Shown: positions 52,552 through 62,311, counted from the stretch's first letter. The stretch is 64,000 nt of DNA from Desulfonatronum thiosulfatophilum (GCF_900104215.1 NZ_FMXO01000011.1:1-64000); one strand, 5' to 3'. The notes: a model not told the origin generated them from the sequence alone. Numbers and translations: made by a program.

Positions 52552-53529
52552 ATGACCATTGAACGTCGTCTGGAATTCCAGAGCGCCGCGGAGGCGCAAA
52601 AACTGTTTGGACCGCACAACGCTCACCTGCTGCAACTTGCCGAGTTGAGCGGTATTTCCGTGGACAGTCACGGCTCGGTCGCCGTCCTCAACGGACAGGA
52701 ACCTGAACTTGTGGATCTGGTCGCGAACTGCCTGGTCCAGCTCCACGGATTGCTACGGGCCAATCAAACAATCACCACCCAGGATGTGGACCATGCCTGG
52801 CGCATTCTGAGCCAGGATCCCAAGGCCGACATCAAAAGCGTCTTCAAGGACGTCGTGTATGCTGTTTCTCCGAAGCGGACCATCACGCCGCGCACCGTCA
52901 ACCAACGCCACTACCTCCAGGCGATTCGCAAGAAGGATCTGGTCTTCGGCATCGGCCCGGCCGGTACGGGCAAGACGTACCTCGCCGTTGCCATGGCGGT
53001 ATCGGCACTGATCAAGAAAGAGGTCAAGCGGCTGGTGCTGACCCGGCCCGCCGTGGAAGCCGGGGAAAAACTCGGCTTCCTGCCCGGCGATCTGGCCGAA
53101 AAGATCAATCCGTACCTCAGACCATTATACGACGCCCTGCACGACATGGTCGAGTTTCGCAAGGTCCAGGAAATGCTGGAGGACGGGATGATTGAGATAG
53201 CGCCCCTGGCGTTCATGCGCGGCCGCACGCTCAACGACTCCTTCATCATTCTGGATGAAGCCCAGAACACGACTCCTGAACAGATGAAGATGTTCCTGAC
53301 CAGACTTGGTTTCGGCTCCAAGGCAGTGGTCACCGGAGACATTACCCAGATCGATCTGCCGATCCATGCCAGATCCGGTTTGATTCAAGCTGAACGGGTT
53401 CTCTCAAAGGTATCCGGCCTCCAATTCATTCATTTTAACGATAAAGACGTCATTCGACATCCGCTCGTTGGTCGCATTGTCACTGCCTATGACCGATACT
53501 CACAGCAAGACTTCGCCAAAAAAGAATAG
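52552..53529 (+). CDS. phoH: PhoH-like ATPase
   Basis: A 325-residue PhoH family protein with an N-terminal KH-like region and a P-loop ATPase domain. Walker A is GIGPAGTGKTYLA, followed by LTRPAVEAGEKLGFLPGD, Walker B in SFIILDEAQNTTPEQMKMFL and sensor VVTGDITQIDLP. PhoH proteins of the YbeZ type work with YbeY in RNA metabolism; ybeY lies two genes downstream, and a membrane HD protein sits between, the conserved order phoH-HD-ybeY. The ATG at 52552 is chosen over a GTG five codons upstream. It overlaps the next gene by 41 bp. Confidence 0.92.
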   Translation: MTIERRLEFQSAAEAQKLFGPHNAHLLQLAELSGISVDSHGSVAVLNGQEPELVDLVANCLVQLHGLLRANQTITTQDVDHAWRILSQDPKADIKSVFKDVVYAVSPKRTITPRTVNQRHYLQAIRKKDLVFGIGPAGTGKTYLAVAMAVSALIKKEVKRLVLTRPAVEAGEKLGFLPGDLAEKINPYLRPLYDALHDMVEFRKVQEMLEDGMIEIAPLAFMRGRTLNDSFIILDEAQNTTPEQMKMFLTRLGFGSKAVVTGDITQIDLPIHARSGLIQAERVLSKVSGLQFIHFNDKDVIRHPLVGRIVTAYDRYSQQDFAKKE

Positions 53530-55807
53530 CGCCAAAGGGGCCGTCAAGGCTGACGTCCTGCTTTCACCAAAAACCGCCCGGCCCCTGGAAAACAGTGCCG
53601 GCAGCCTTTTGGTGTTCATGGCCTGCATGGTTCTTGTAGCGGCCCTCTCCGGAGTCAGCATTGAACCCGGCGGACGAATCTTCGTCCAGGGGGAAATTGC
53701 CACCCACGACGTCACCGCCCCCAGGGATCTGCTTATCGAGGACGACATCTCCACGCGCACGCGCCGGGAAATGGTGGCCCAGACCCAGCCTCCGGTTTTT
53801 GATCTGGCCCAGATTCCTTTTGCCCAAATGGCCAGGAAAATCGTCAATCTGCTGGACGTCATTCACTCATCCACTCCGGAAAACCTGGCCGATATCCAGA
53901 ACCTGGTGGCCGAGGAATTGAATATCCGCATTCCGGCCGGGGTATGGAATGAATGGCGGAAGCAGTCCTTCCATGATCTGATCGTCACCAAAATCGTTCC
54001 CTGGCTTGAGGAAGCCTACAGCAAGGGGATTCTCTCGGAACGCAGATTTGTCTCGGATATCACCACGGGCGTGATTGTCCGGGAACTGTCCTCGGAGACT
54101 GAACAGCTCCACCTCAACGCCCTGGATTTTCCGGATCTGGAAGTCCTGTTGCGCAATCTGGACCGGCACCTGCGCGACAACCTGAACCTGCCCGTGTCGG
54201 TCCGCCGGGCTGCCGAGGAACTGCTCTCCCCGTTGTTGCGGCCGAATTTGACGTTGAACCAGGAAGCCACCCAGACCCGCCTGAACAGCGCCAAGCTGGC
54301 CGTGGAGCCGGTTTTTTATCAGATCAAGAAGGGCGAGATCATCGTCCGCAAGTCCGAGCGTGTTTCCGCGGACCAGCAGCGCAAGATGCAGGCTTTTTTC
54401 CATGACCAGACCGGCAGATACAACTGGGATCGCTTCAGCGGCGTTCTGGTCATCTCCCTGCTCTTCACCCTGGCGATTTTTCAGGCCGCCAACAGCATCA
54501 ACAAGCGATTGACCCCCAAGGACGCCCTGCTTCTGGCTTTGGTCATGCTTACCTTTGCCGCCATGGCCAAATTCGTTGCGTTTTCCAGGTTCCCCCTGAG
54601 CCAGGAATTGTTGTACCTGACCCCGGACGTCTTTGTGTACAGCCTGCCCATTGCCGGAGCTGCCGGAGTTCTGGCCCTGTTTTTCCCGTTGCTGATTTGC
54701 ATTTTTTCAGGAGCGTTGCTGGCCTTTCTCTGCACCCAAATGCTCCATGCCGGCTTTGACGTGTTTCTGTTCTACCTTATGGGTGCGGTGGGGTGCGCCA
54801 TGCTGCTGCGCGGAGCCCAGACCAGAACCGACATTCTGCGTACCGGTCTGCCGCTGCTCGCCCTGATCTTGGGAACCTGGGCGGCCCTCAACCTCCTGGA
54901 TTTTCAAGGCGTAAGCTGGTTTGCCGCCGGAGCCATGTTCAGCGCTACGGGCGCCGTGCTTTCCATCCTGCTCCTGCTGGCCTTCAGCCCGGTGGTGGAA
55001 TATCTGTTCGGCTACACCTCCCGCTTCAAGCTCCTGGAAATGATGAGTCTGGAACAGCCCCTGCTCCAGGATCTGATGGTCAATGCTCCCGGCACCTACC
55101 ATCACTGCCTCATCGTCGCCAACATGGCCGAAGCCGGAGCCAAGGCCATCGGCGCGAATCCGCTCCTGGCCAAGGTGGCGGCCTTGTACCACGACATCGG
55201 CAAAGTCAAGAATCCCCACTACTTTATCGAGAATCAGTTCGGTTGCGAGAACAAGCACGACAAGCTGGCACCGTCCATGAGCGCCCTGATTCTCATCTCC
55301 CACGTCAAAAAAGGCGCGGAGCTGGCTGCCAAGCACAAGCTGGGACCGGAAATCACGGACCTGATCCAGCAGCACCACGGCACCCGTCTGATCTCCTACT
55401 TCTACCAGAAAGCACTTACCCAGAAGGAGGAAAGAGGAACGGAAAACATCCGGGAAGCGGATTTCTGCTATCCCGGCCCCAAGCCGCAAACCAAGGAAGC
55501 CGGGATAATCCTGCTGGCCGACGCCATTGAAGCCTCCAGCCGAACCCTGGTGGACCCCACCCCGAGTCGGGTCCGCAATCATATTCAAAATCTAGTGCGC
55601 GCGGTCTTCAATGAGGGCCAGCTCGACGACTCGGATCTCAGTCTGAAGGACCTGAATATCCTCAGCGAGACGTTCCAGCGCATCCTTACGGGAATCTTTC
55701 ATCAACGCATCGACTACCCCCAACCCCGAGCCAATGCCGCAACCACAACACCGATCAAAGTCGAAACGGCCAAGGCCCCGGCGCTGCGCATCGCCGCGGC
55801 CCGCTGA
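53489..55807 (+). CDS. 7TM-HD (PgpH-type) membrane phosphodiesterase
   Basis: A 772-residue membrane protein with the PgpH layout: an N-terminal TM helix, an extracellular 7TMR-HDED domain (about 75-290), seven transmembrane helices (about 300-510) and a cytoplasmic HD domain. HD motifs are TYHHCLIVANMAEAG, AALYHDIGKVKNP, IQQHHGTRLI and LLADAIEASSR. PgpH hydrolyses cyclic-di-AMP in Gram-positives; deltaproteobacterial members are assumed but not proven to act alike. It starts within the end of phoH and extends into ybeY, so all three are tightly coupled. Confidence 0.9.
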   Translation: MTDTHSKTSPKKNSAKGAVKADVLLSPKTARPLENSAGSLLVFMACMVLVAALSGVSIEPGGRIFVQGEIATHDVTAPRDLLIEDDISTRTRREMVAQTQPPVFDLAQIPFAQMARKIVNLLDVIHSSTPENLADIQNLVAEELNIRIPAGVWNEWRKQSFHDLIVTKIVPWLEEAYSKGILSERRFVSDITTGVIVRELSSETEQLHLNALDFPDLEVLLRNLDRHLRDNLNLPVSVRRAAEELLSPLLRPNLTLNQEATQTRLNSAKLAVEPVFYQIKKGEIIVRKSERVSADQQRKMQAFFHDQTGRYNWDRFSGVLVISLLFTLAIFQAANSINKRLTPKDALLLALVMLTFAAMAKFVAFSRFPLSQELLYLTPDVFVYSLPIAGAAGVLALFFPLLICIFSGALLAFLCTQMLHAGFDVFLFYLMGAVGCAMLLRGAQTRTDILRTGLPLLALILGTWAALNLLDFQGVSWFAAGAMFSATGAVLSILLLLAFSPVVEYLFGYTSRFKLLEMMSLEQPLLQDLMVNAPGTYHHCLIVANMAEAGAKAIGANPLLAKVAALYHDIGKVKNPHYFIENQFGCENKHDKLAPSMSALILISHVKKGAELAAKHKLGPEITDLIQQHHGTRLISYFYQKALTQKEERGTENIREADFCYPGPKPQTKEAGIILLADAIEASSRTLVDPTPSRVRNHIQNLVRAVFNEGQLDDSDLSLKDLNILSETFQRILTGIFHQRIDYPQPRANAATTTPIKVETAKAPALRIAAAR

Positions 55808-56267
55808 TATCACCCTACTGGTAGATCCGGAGGCTTCACGCCATCCCGTATTGCCGTTGAACCGGAGGGAATTGCGGGAGATTCTGGAGCGGATCATGGC
55901 AGCGAACCAGCTTCAGGGAGCGGGCGTTGAGCTGCGCATCACCTCGGATCAGCTGATCACGGATCTGCACCGCCGACACCTGGGCGGGATGGGGCCGACC
56001 AACGTCCTCAGCTTCCCCCTTGAGAATTCCGTCCCGGGATCTTACGACAATCTCGGTTCGGTTGTTGTCAGTGCTGATGCGGTTCTTCGGGAAGCCTTTC
56101 TCTACCAGCAGGATCCCCAAAGTCATTTCATCCGCCTCCTGACCCACGCCCTGCTCCACCTGGCCGGGTACGAACATGGAGAGCTCATGGAGGAAATGAC
56201 GGAGAACACCGTGGTTTTGATGCAAGGCACACATTTCGTTAACTATTCAGCGAATTCAGAATCTTAA
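55734..56267 (+). CDS. ybeY: Endoribonuclease YbeY
   Basis: A 177-residue metalloprotein. The zinc motif HALLHLAGYEH (H-x3-H-x5-H) is near residues 142-152, and the preceding GMGPTNVLSFPLEN loop is typical. YbeY matures 16S rRNA 3' ends and takes part in ribosome quality control, acting with the PhoH-like ATPase encoded upstream. The only ATG lies 74 bp inside the HD gene and gives an N-terminal Arg/Pro-rich extension of about 25 residues. The true start may be a weaker codon further down. The C terminus is slightly longer than in E. coli. Confidence 0.9.
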   Translation: MPQPQHRSKSKRPRPRRCASPRPADITLLVDPEASRHPVLPLNRRELREILERIMAANQLQGAGVELRITSDQLITDLHRRHLGGMGPTNVLSFPLENSVPGSYDNLGSVVVSADAVLREAFLYQQDPQSHFIRLLTHALLHLAGYEHGELMEEMTENTVVLMQGTHFVNYSANSES

Positions 56268-56333
56268 GACGGGAACGCTCCGGCACTGACCGGCGCGTCC
56301 TCCTTCGGCATGCCAACCCACATCGAGTCCCAT

Positions 56334-58031
56334 ATGCGCATTGCATTGCTCCAGAACAACTACCTTGTCGGCGATCTTGAAGGGAATGCCCGCAAAATTG
56401 CGGTTGCGGCCCGCAAGGCGGCCGAACAGGACGCGGATCTGTGCGTCTGTTCCGAGTTGTCGCTGCTGGGGTACCCGCCTCGGGACCTGCTGCTGAACAA
56501 AAGTTTCATCGACAAAAGCTGGGCCGTCCTGCGCAATCTCAGTCTGGAACTGCGAGATGCGCCACCTGTTCTGGCCGGTCTGGCCGAGCACAACACCCAG
56601 TCCCAGGGCCGCGCCCTGTGGAACTGCGCGGCCTTGTTGCGCAGCGGCGTGGTCGAGGCCACCTTTCACAAGACCCTGCTGCCGACATATGATGTTTTCG
56701 ATGAAGACCGCTACTTTGAACCCTTCGACGCTCCGGGTTGGTTCCAGCTGCGTGGATGGCGCATCGGCGTGACCATTTGCGAGGACATCTGGAACGACAA
56801 GGATTTCTGGAAGTCCAGGCGTTACCGCTCCGATCCCGTGGAACACCTGGCCCGTCAGAACGTGCAATGCATCATCAACCTCTCAGCATCCCCGTTTCAT
56901 CTGGACAAACACGCCATCCGGCTGCGCATGCTCGAGGACATGGCGAAAAAGCACCGCCTGCCCCTGGTCTATGTCAACCAGGTCGGCGGGAACGACGACC
57001 TGATTTTTGACGGCCGCAGTTGCGCCTTCGATTCCCGGGGCAAAATAATCGCCACGGCGGCCTCATTTGCCGAGGACCTGATCGTGGTCGACATCGCCGA
57101 AAATTGCAAAACATCGTCCGCATCCGACACAGATGCGCCTCCCAACGCCGCGCACGCAACCGGACTCCACTGCCTTCCCCCGGTTTGCCGCGAGGAAGAA
57201 GTCTGGAACGCCCTTGTTCTGGGATTGCGGGATTATCTGCACAAGCTCGGATTTTCCAAGGCCCTGCTCGGCGTTTCCGGAGGCATCGACTCGGCCCTGA
57301 CGGCGGCCATTGCCGCCGAGGCCCTGGGACCGGACAATGTCCTGGGCGTGCTGCTGCCTTCACCGTACACCAGCCAAGCCAGCGTCGACGACGCTCTGGA
57401 GCTTGCCGCAAACCTGGGCATCTCGGATCTGACCCTGCCCATTGAAGGTCTGATGGCTGCCTTTGATCAGAGTCTGGACGCGGCTTTTGCCGGACATGAC
57501 CGCGACGTGACTGAGGAAAACATCCAGGCCCGGATCCGCGGCAATCTGCTCATGGCGCTGTCCAACAAATACCGGGCCATGTTGTTGACCACGGGCAACA
57601 AATCCGAACTGGCCGTAGGCTATTGCACCATGTACGGAGACATGGCCGGCGGGCTGGGCGTCATCGCGGACGTGCCGAAGACCCTGGTCTACAGCACCTC
57701 CCGGTGGTTGAATTCCGTGCGCGGGCAGGTCATCCCGGAGCGAATCCTGACCCGCCCGCCCACGGCGGAATTGCGCCCCAATCAGACGGACCAGGACAGC
57801 CTCCCGGAATATGACATCCTGGACGCCGTTCTGGAGCGCTTTGTCCAACAACATCGCTCGGTGGAGGAGATCGTCCGGGAAGGATTTGACCCAGCGGTGG
57901 TGCACCGGGTCGTGAGCCTGATCAAGGGCGCGGAATTCAAGCGCCGCCAAGCCGCTCCCGGCCTGAAAATCACGGATGTGGCCTTCGGTTCCGGCTGGCG
58001 CATGCCCATTGCCGCACGATGGCCGGTATAG
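56334..58031 (+). CDS. nadE: Glutamine-dependent NAD+ synthetase
   Basis: A 565-residue two-domain enzyme. The N-terminal nitrilase-like glutaminase has the triad Glu in CSELSLLGYPPRDLL, Lys in FHKTLLPTYDVFDEDRYF and Cys in GVTICEDIWND. The C-terminal ammonia-dependent synthetase has the P-loop LGVSGGIDSALTAA and TTGNKSELAVGYCTMYGDMA. It makes NAD+ from deamido-NAD+, ATP and glutamine in the cytosol. The ATG at 56334 matches the family start (MRIALLQNN); one eight codons earlier is possible. It ends 21 bp before the MoxR gene. Confidence 0.94.
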   Translation: MRIALLQNNYLVGDLEGNARKIAVAARKAAEQDADLCVCSELSLLGYPPRDLLLNKSFIDKSWAVLRNLSLELRDAPPVLAGLAEHNTQSQGRALWNCAALLRSGVVEATFHKTLLPTYDVFDEDRYFEPFDAPGWFQLRGWRIGVTICEDIWNDKDFWKSRRYRSDPVEHLARQNVQCIINLSASPFHLDKHAIRLRMLEDMAKKHRLPLVYVNQVGGNDDLIFDGRSCAFDSRGKIIATAASFAEDLIVVDIAENCKTSSASDTDAPPNAAHATGLHCLPPVCREEEVWNALVLGLRDYLHKLGFSKALLGVSGGIDSALTAAIAAEALGPDNVLGVLLPSPYTSQASVDDALELAANLGISDLTLPIEGLMAAFDQSLDAAFAGHDRDVTEENIQARIRGNLLMALSNKYRAMLLTTGNKSELAVGYCTMYGDMAGGLGVIADVPKTLVYSTSRWLNSVRGQVIPERILTRPPTAELRPNQTDQDSLPEYDILDAVLERFVQQHRSVEEIVREGFDPAVVHRVVSLIKGAEFKRRQAAPGLKITDVAFGSGWRMPIAARWPV

Positions 58032-58052
58032 CAAGGACCTACAAGGAACGAC

Positions 58053-58973
58053 GTGAACACGGAACTGCAGCCCGTCATTGAAGGCATTGGCCGCCATTTG
58101 TTGGGCAAACAAACGGAAATCAAGCTGGCGCTGGCCTGTCTGCTGGCCAAGGGCCATTTGCTGATCGAGGATCTTCCCGGCATGGGTAAAACCACCCTGG
58201 CCGAGGCCATGGCCCGCATCCTCGGACTGAACATGCAGCGGATTCAATTCACCAGCGACCTGCTGCCCGCGGACATTCTCGGGGTATCGATATACGACCG
58301 TAAGGACCAGAGCTTCAACTTCCTGCCCGGCCCGATCTTTTCGCAAGTCATTTTGGCCGATGAAATCAACCGGGCCACGCCGAAGACCCAAAGCGCCCTG
58401 CTGGAGGCCATGGAAGAAGGCCAAGTGACCACGGACGGTCGAACCAGACCCTTGCCCCGCCCGTTTTTCGTCATCGCCACCCAAAACCCGATGCACCAGA
58501 TCGGCACGTACCCTTTGCCCGAATCTCAGCTGGACCGATTCCTGATGCGCCTGCGCCTGGGATATCCCGACTCGCGAACCGAACGAGAACTCCTGCGCAT
58601 CGAAGACACCCGCGAAGCCTTGCGCGAGTCCACGGCCCTGCTCCAGCCCGAACGGCTGCTGGAGCTGCAGCAAAGCGTGATGGAAGTCCATGTGTCCGAC
58701 GCTCTTTTGGACTATGTTCAGGCCCTGCTCCTCGCATCCCGGAGATCCGACAACTTCTCCACCGGCCTCTCCCCCCGGGCCGGCCGCTCCCTGCTCCGCG
58801 GCGCCCAGGCCTGGGCCTATCTTGACGACCGGGACATAGTCCTTCCGGAACACGTCCAGGCCGTGCTTCCATCCATCACCAATCACCGCTTGCGTTCTTC
58901 CTACGACGCCACCCACGAATCCGCCGAAGAACCCGCCCTCATCCTGCTCCGCACCCCCCTGCCTCACCCATGA
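58053..58973 (+). CDS. MoxR-type AAA+ ATPase
   Basis: A 306-residue MoxR-family ATPase. Walker A is EDLPGMGKTTLAEAMAR, Walker B region VILADEINRATPKTQSALLE, sensor 1 FFVIATQNPMHQIGTYPLPE and sensor 2 in LSPRAGRSLLRGAQAWA. MoxR proteins are chaperones that usually act with DUF58 and von Willebrand-domain proteins from the same operon. Here the expected DUF58 gene is missing: its position is taken by a 76-codon reading frame that starts in an ATGA overlap and runs into a palindromic element. The start is GTG. Confidence 0.9.
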   Translation: MNTELQPVIEGIGRHLLGKQTEIKLALACLLAKGHLLIEDLPGMGKTTLAEAMARILGLNMQRIQFTSDLLPADILGVSIYDRKDQSFNFLPGPIFSQVILADEINRATPKTQSALLEAMEEGQVTTDGRTRPLPRPFFVIATQNPMHQIGTYPLPESQLDRFLMRLRLGYPDSRTERELLRIEDTREALRESTALLQPERLLELQQSVMEVHVSDALLDYVQALLLASRRSDNFSTGLSPRAGRSLLRGAQAWAYLDDRDIVLPEHVQAVLPSITNHRLRSSYDATHESAEEPALILLRTPLPHP

Positions 58974-59200
58974 TCGCCCTGACTTCCAAACGCACCACTT
59001 CGACCAGCCACTCACCGCATGCATCGCATACTCTCCATGTCGGATGCATTGACCAGTTCCGGGCTTTTGTTTACCTCGCACTTGCGTTGATAATCTTGTA
59101 TTTCATTCGTTGTTTGTACTACTCAGCTTCAGAGCCGGAAAAGGTTAGCTGTCTATTCAGCAATTCTAATCATACTCGGGATTGGTCCGGCTTGCCTTGA
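58970..59200 (+). pseudogene. Possible 5' remnant of the MoxR partner gene
   Basis: An ATG overlapping the MoxR stop (ATGA) begins MIALTSKRTTSTS and contains one hydrophobic segment (RAFVYLALALIILYFIRCLY). It ends after 76 codons inside a palindromic repeat. The coupling suggests the start of a lost DUF58 gene, but nothing in the peptide proves the family. It could also be spurious. Confidence 0.3.
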
Positions 59201-59356
59201 TTTTGCGGTCTCGCATGTTTGACTGAGCCAGGATTCGTTCATCGAACCATTGCCGTACATTTGGAGCACAAAATGATGTTTATTCAAAGCAAAGGTTCGA
59301 TGTTACGAAGCCGGCGAAGGAGTTTGCAAGGCCGCAAAATCAAGGCAAGACGGACC
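59184..59356. repeat. Long palindromic element, 173 bp
   Basis: Outer arms 59184-59210 and 59331-59356 are near-perfect inverted copies of GGTCCGGCTTGCCTTGATTT. A nested pair, TTCGTTCATCGAACCATTG (59234-59252) with its near complement at 59289-59309, continues the stem. The same arm makes the hairpin at 40909-40953. It is probably a non-autonomous, MITE- or REP-like element. It ends about 48 bp before the deaminase start codon. Confidence 0.7.
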
Positions 59357-59403
59357 TCAGCTGAGTAGTTATCGTTGTTTTTTCTTTAAAGCAGGTATTG
59401 GCT

Positions 59404-60657
59404 ATGAGCATTCTGATCAAAAATGTGCTGCTGGACGAATCCATCATGGACGTTCTGATCCAGGGCGAAAACATTGCCGCCATTGGACCGGAGTTGAATA
59501 CGGAGGCCGCGACCGTCATTGACGGCACGGACAAGGCCATTGTCCCCTCGCTGATCAACTCCCACACCCATGCCGCCATGACCCTGCTGCGCGGTTACGC
59601 CGACGACATGGAGTTGCATACATGGTTGAACGATCACATCTGGCCCATGGAACACAAGCTGACCCGGGACGACGTGTACTGGGGCACCCGGCTGGCATGC
59701 CTGGAGATGATCAAGACCGGAACCACGTTTTTCTGCGACATGTACTGGCACATGCCCGCCGTCATCCAGGCCGTGGAGGAGATGGGGCTGCGGGCCATGC
59801 TTTCCTCGGCATTCATCGATTTCGGCGACCCCAAAAAGGCCGACAAGTTCAAGCAGCGCACCACTGATTTTTTCAACCGCCAAAATACCACCAGCAATAG
59901 GATCCAGTTCGCCCTGGGTCCCCATGCAATCTATACGGTTTCCAGGGATTCCCTGGTCTGGCTGGCCGACTTCGCCCGGGAGAGAAATCTCTTGGTCCAT
60001 ATCCACCTTTCAGAAACCAGTCGCGAAGTGGACGACTGCGTGGCTGCACATGGCCGAAGTCCGGTCCGCTATCTGCGGGATCTGGGTTTTCTCGGCCCCC
60101 ATGTTCTGGCGGCGCATGCCATTTGGCTGGATGACGAGGAAATGGACATTCTGGCGGAACATGACGTGAAGATCGCGCACCTGCCCACGTCGAACCTGAA
60201 ATTGAGTTCCGGATCATTCCCGTACCGCCGCCTGTCCAGCCGCGGCGTGTGCATCGGTCTGGGCACGGACGGATGCTCGTCAAACAACAATCTGGACATG
60301 TTCGAGGAGATGAAGTTCGCGGCCCTGGCCCGCAAAGGCCTGACCGGCAACCCCACGGCCATGCCCGCGGCCGACGCCTGGAATTGCGCTACAGCCAACG
60401 GAGCCCGGATATTCAACTTGAACGGAGGTCGCATCGCTGTCGGAAAGATCGCGGACTGTCTTCTTCTGGATCTCAACCACCCCCAGCTCGTGCCCAACTA
60501 CAATCTTGTTTCCAATATCGTCTATTCCGCCAACGGCGACTGCGTGGACACCACCATCTGCGCGGGCCAAATCCTGATGCATGGGCGGACTGTTCAAGGC
60601 GAACAGGAAATCATCCGTGAATTCAAGAGCCGGATCGCCGCCTTGCTGCAACGCTGA
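59404..60657 (+). CDS. mtaD: 5-methylthioadenosine/S-adenosylhomocysteine deaminase family amidohydrolase
   Basis: A 417-residue metal-dependent amidohydrolase. Metal and substrate residues are in NSHTHAAMTLLRGYADDMEL (zinc His pair near residue 55), LLVHIHLSETSREVDDC, AAHAIWLDDEEM and GLGTDGCSSNNNLDMFEEMK. This is the MTA/SAH/5'-deoxyadenosine deaminase class, which converts these nucleosides to inosine forms so that they can be recycled. The ATG at 59404 is used. It is preceded by the palindromic element, so its promoter must lie within or just after it. The exact preferred nucleoside is unknown. Confidence 0.9.
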   Translation: MSILIKNVLLDESIMDVLIQGENIAAIGPELNTEAATVIDGTDKAIVPSLINSHTHAAMTLLRGYADDMELHTWLNDHIWPMEHKLTRDDVYWGTRLACLEMIKTGTTFFCDMYWHMPAVIQAVEEMGLRAMLSSAFIDFGDPKKADKFKQRTTDFFNRQNTTSNRIQFALGPHAIYTVSRDSLVWLADFARERNLLVHIHLSETSREVDDCVAAHGRSPVRYLRDLGFLGPHVLAAHAIWLDDEEMDILAEHDVKIAHLPTSNLKLSSGSFPYRRLSSRGVCIGLGTDGCSSNNNLDMFEEMKFAALARKGLTGNPTAMPAADAWNCATANGARIFNLNGGRIAVGKIADCLLLDLNHPQLVPNYNLVSNIVYSANGDCVDTTICAGQILMHGRTVQGEQEIIREFKSRIAALLQR

Positions 60658-60698
60658 CGAGTTGCTTCTTTCATGCCCGTCCGCCCAGGTGTTCCATC

Positions 60699-62258
60699 TT
60701 GACTGAACCCGCCGCTTCTCCAGCACCCACTCCGACAGGACGCATCGCCCGTCATGCGTCCGTTGTCGCCGCCGGAACCACCGCCAGCCGGATTTTGGGT
60801 TTCCTGCGGGACATGACCATCGCCTTCACCCTGGGCGCCGGCATCTGGGCCGATGCGTTCTTCGTGGCCTTCCGCCTGCCCAACCTGCTGCGCCGATTGT
60901 TCGCCGAAGGTTCCCTGACCATGGCCTTCATTCCGGTCTTTTCGCGAACCAGGCAGGAAAAAGGGCTGGCCGAGGCGTTTACCCTGGCCCGGTCGGTTCT
61001 GATCTGGCTGGTGCTGATCCTGCTGGTGATATGCGCCCTGGCCATCATCTGGGCCGAACCGTTGACCAAGCTGATCGCACCGGGATTTGCCCGCGATCCG
61101 GAGATTCTTGCCGGCACCGTCACCCTGGTCCGGATCTGTTTTCCATATATTCTCTTCATTTCCGCGGTGGCTTTGTGCATGGGCGTGCTCAACTCCCTGG
61201 GTCATTTCTGGGCGCCGGCGGTGGCGCCCTGCGTTCTGAACATCGGCCTGATTATTTCCGCTTTGCTGGCCATGTTCATGGGCTGGGACGTGGCCCTGGC
61301 CATGGCCTGGGGCGTTTGCCTGTCCGGGCTGGGGCAATGGATGCTGCAACAGCCCTACCTGCGCCGTTACGGACTCTCCTGGCGCGGACCCGTGGTCATG
61401 AACCATCCCGGCGCGAAACGCATCGGCATCCTGATGGCGCCCACGGTCTTCGGTGCCGCGGTCTACCAGGTGAACATTCTCATCGGAACGCTGCTGGCAT
61501 CTTTGCTGGCCACGGGCAGCATCTCCTACCTCTACTACGCGGACCGTCTGGTTCAACTACCCCTGGGCATTTTCGCCGTGGCTCTGAGCACGGCGGCCCT
61601 GCCCAGCATGTCCATGCTCGCGGCCGCCAACGACATGACGGGTTTCCGCCATACCCTGAATACGACGCTGAGCATGACCCTGTTCATTTGTCTGCCTGCC
61701 GCCGCCGGACTGGCCGGAATGAGCTTTCCGATCATCGATGCCGTCTTCGGCCGGGGCGCTTTCGGCGAGGAAGCCGTCAGGGCCACGGCCTGGGCTTTGG
61801 TGGGCTACAGCAGCGGACTGCCCGCCTTTGCCTGCGTCCGACCGTTGATCTCCGCGTTCTACGCCATGGAGGACACCCGCTCGCCGGTCCTTGTGGCCGC
61901 GATCTGCCTGGCGGTCAACGTGGCCTTGAGCTTGATCCTGATGCAGTATATGGCACACGTGGGATTGGCCGTGGCCGCCGCACTTTCCTCCTGGGCCAAC
62001 GTCCTTTTGCTGGGAATCATCCTGCGCCGCAAGATTGGTGCATGGCTGGACATCGGACCGCAAACGTTTCGCATGACCCTGCTCAGCGCCGGGCTGGGCC
62101 TGAGCGCGCTGGCTGCTTCCACGCTGGGCAAAACCGCCCTGCTGTGCATCCCGATCCTGGCGTGCCTTTACGCTTTGACCGCCCTGAAATGGAACATCGC
62201 CGAGGCCCGGATGACGCGGGACCTTTTGTTCACGCTTCGGCAAAAGTACCGCCGATAA
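60699..62258 (+). CDS. murJ: Lipid II flippase MurJ (MviN)
   Basis: A 519-residue membrane protein with 14 hydrophobic segments of the MOP exporter superfamily. It has the conserved first helix region SRILGFLRDMTIAFTLG, the FFVAFRLPNLLRRLFAEGS motif with the essential Arg residues, and LPLGIFAVALSTAALPSMS later. MurJ flips lipid II to the outer face of the cytoplasmic membrane for peptidoglycan synthesis. The best start is TTG at 60699, with AGGTG upstream; there is no suitable ATG before the first helix. It lies 41 bp after the deaminase gene, so both may share a transcript. Confidence 0.93.
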   Translation: MTEPAASPAPTPTGRIARHASVVAAGTTASRILGFLRDMTIAFTLGAGIWADAFFVAFRLPNLLRRLFAEGSLTMAFIPVFSRTRQEKGLAEAFTLARSVLIWLVLILLVICALAIIWAEPLTKLIAPGFARDPEILAGTVTLVRICFPYILFISAVALCMGVLNSLGHFWAPAVAPCVLNIGLIISALLAMFMGWDVALAMAWGVCLSGLGQWMLQQPYLRRYGLSWRGPVVMNHPGAKRIGILMAPTVFGAAVYQVNILIGTLLASLLATGSISYLYYADRLVQLPLGIFAVALSTAALPSMSMLAAANDMTGFRHTLNTTLSMTLFICLPAAAGLAGMSFPIIDAVFGRGAFGEEAVRATAWALVGYSSGLPAFACVRPLISAFYAMEDTRSPVLVAAICLAVNVALSLILMQYMAHVGLAVAAALSSWANVLLLGIILRRKIGAWLDIGPQTFRMTLLSAGLGLSALAASTLGKTALLCIPILACLYALTALKWNIAEARMTRDLLFTLRQKYRR

Positions 62259-62311
62259 AATCCGGCACTTCCGCATGTCTTTTTTGAACCTTAACCAGAC
62301 CGACAACAACC

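Noticed and set aside
57360-59081. A 573-codon open frame on the minus strand across nadE and moxR
   Set aside because: Antisense to two well-recognised enzymes; composition is that of a shadow and there are no domains.
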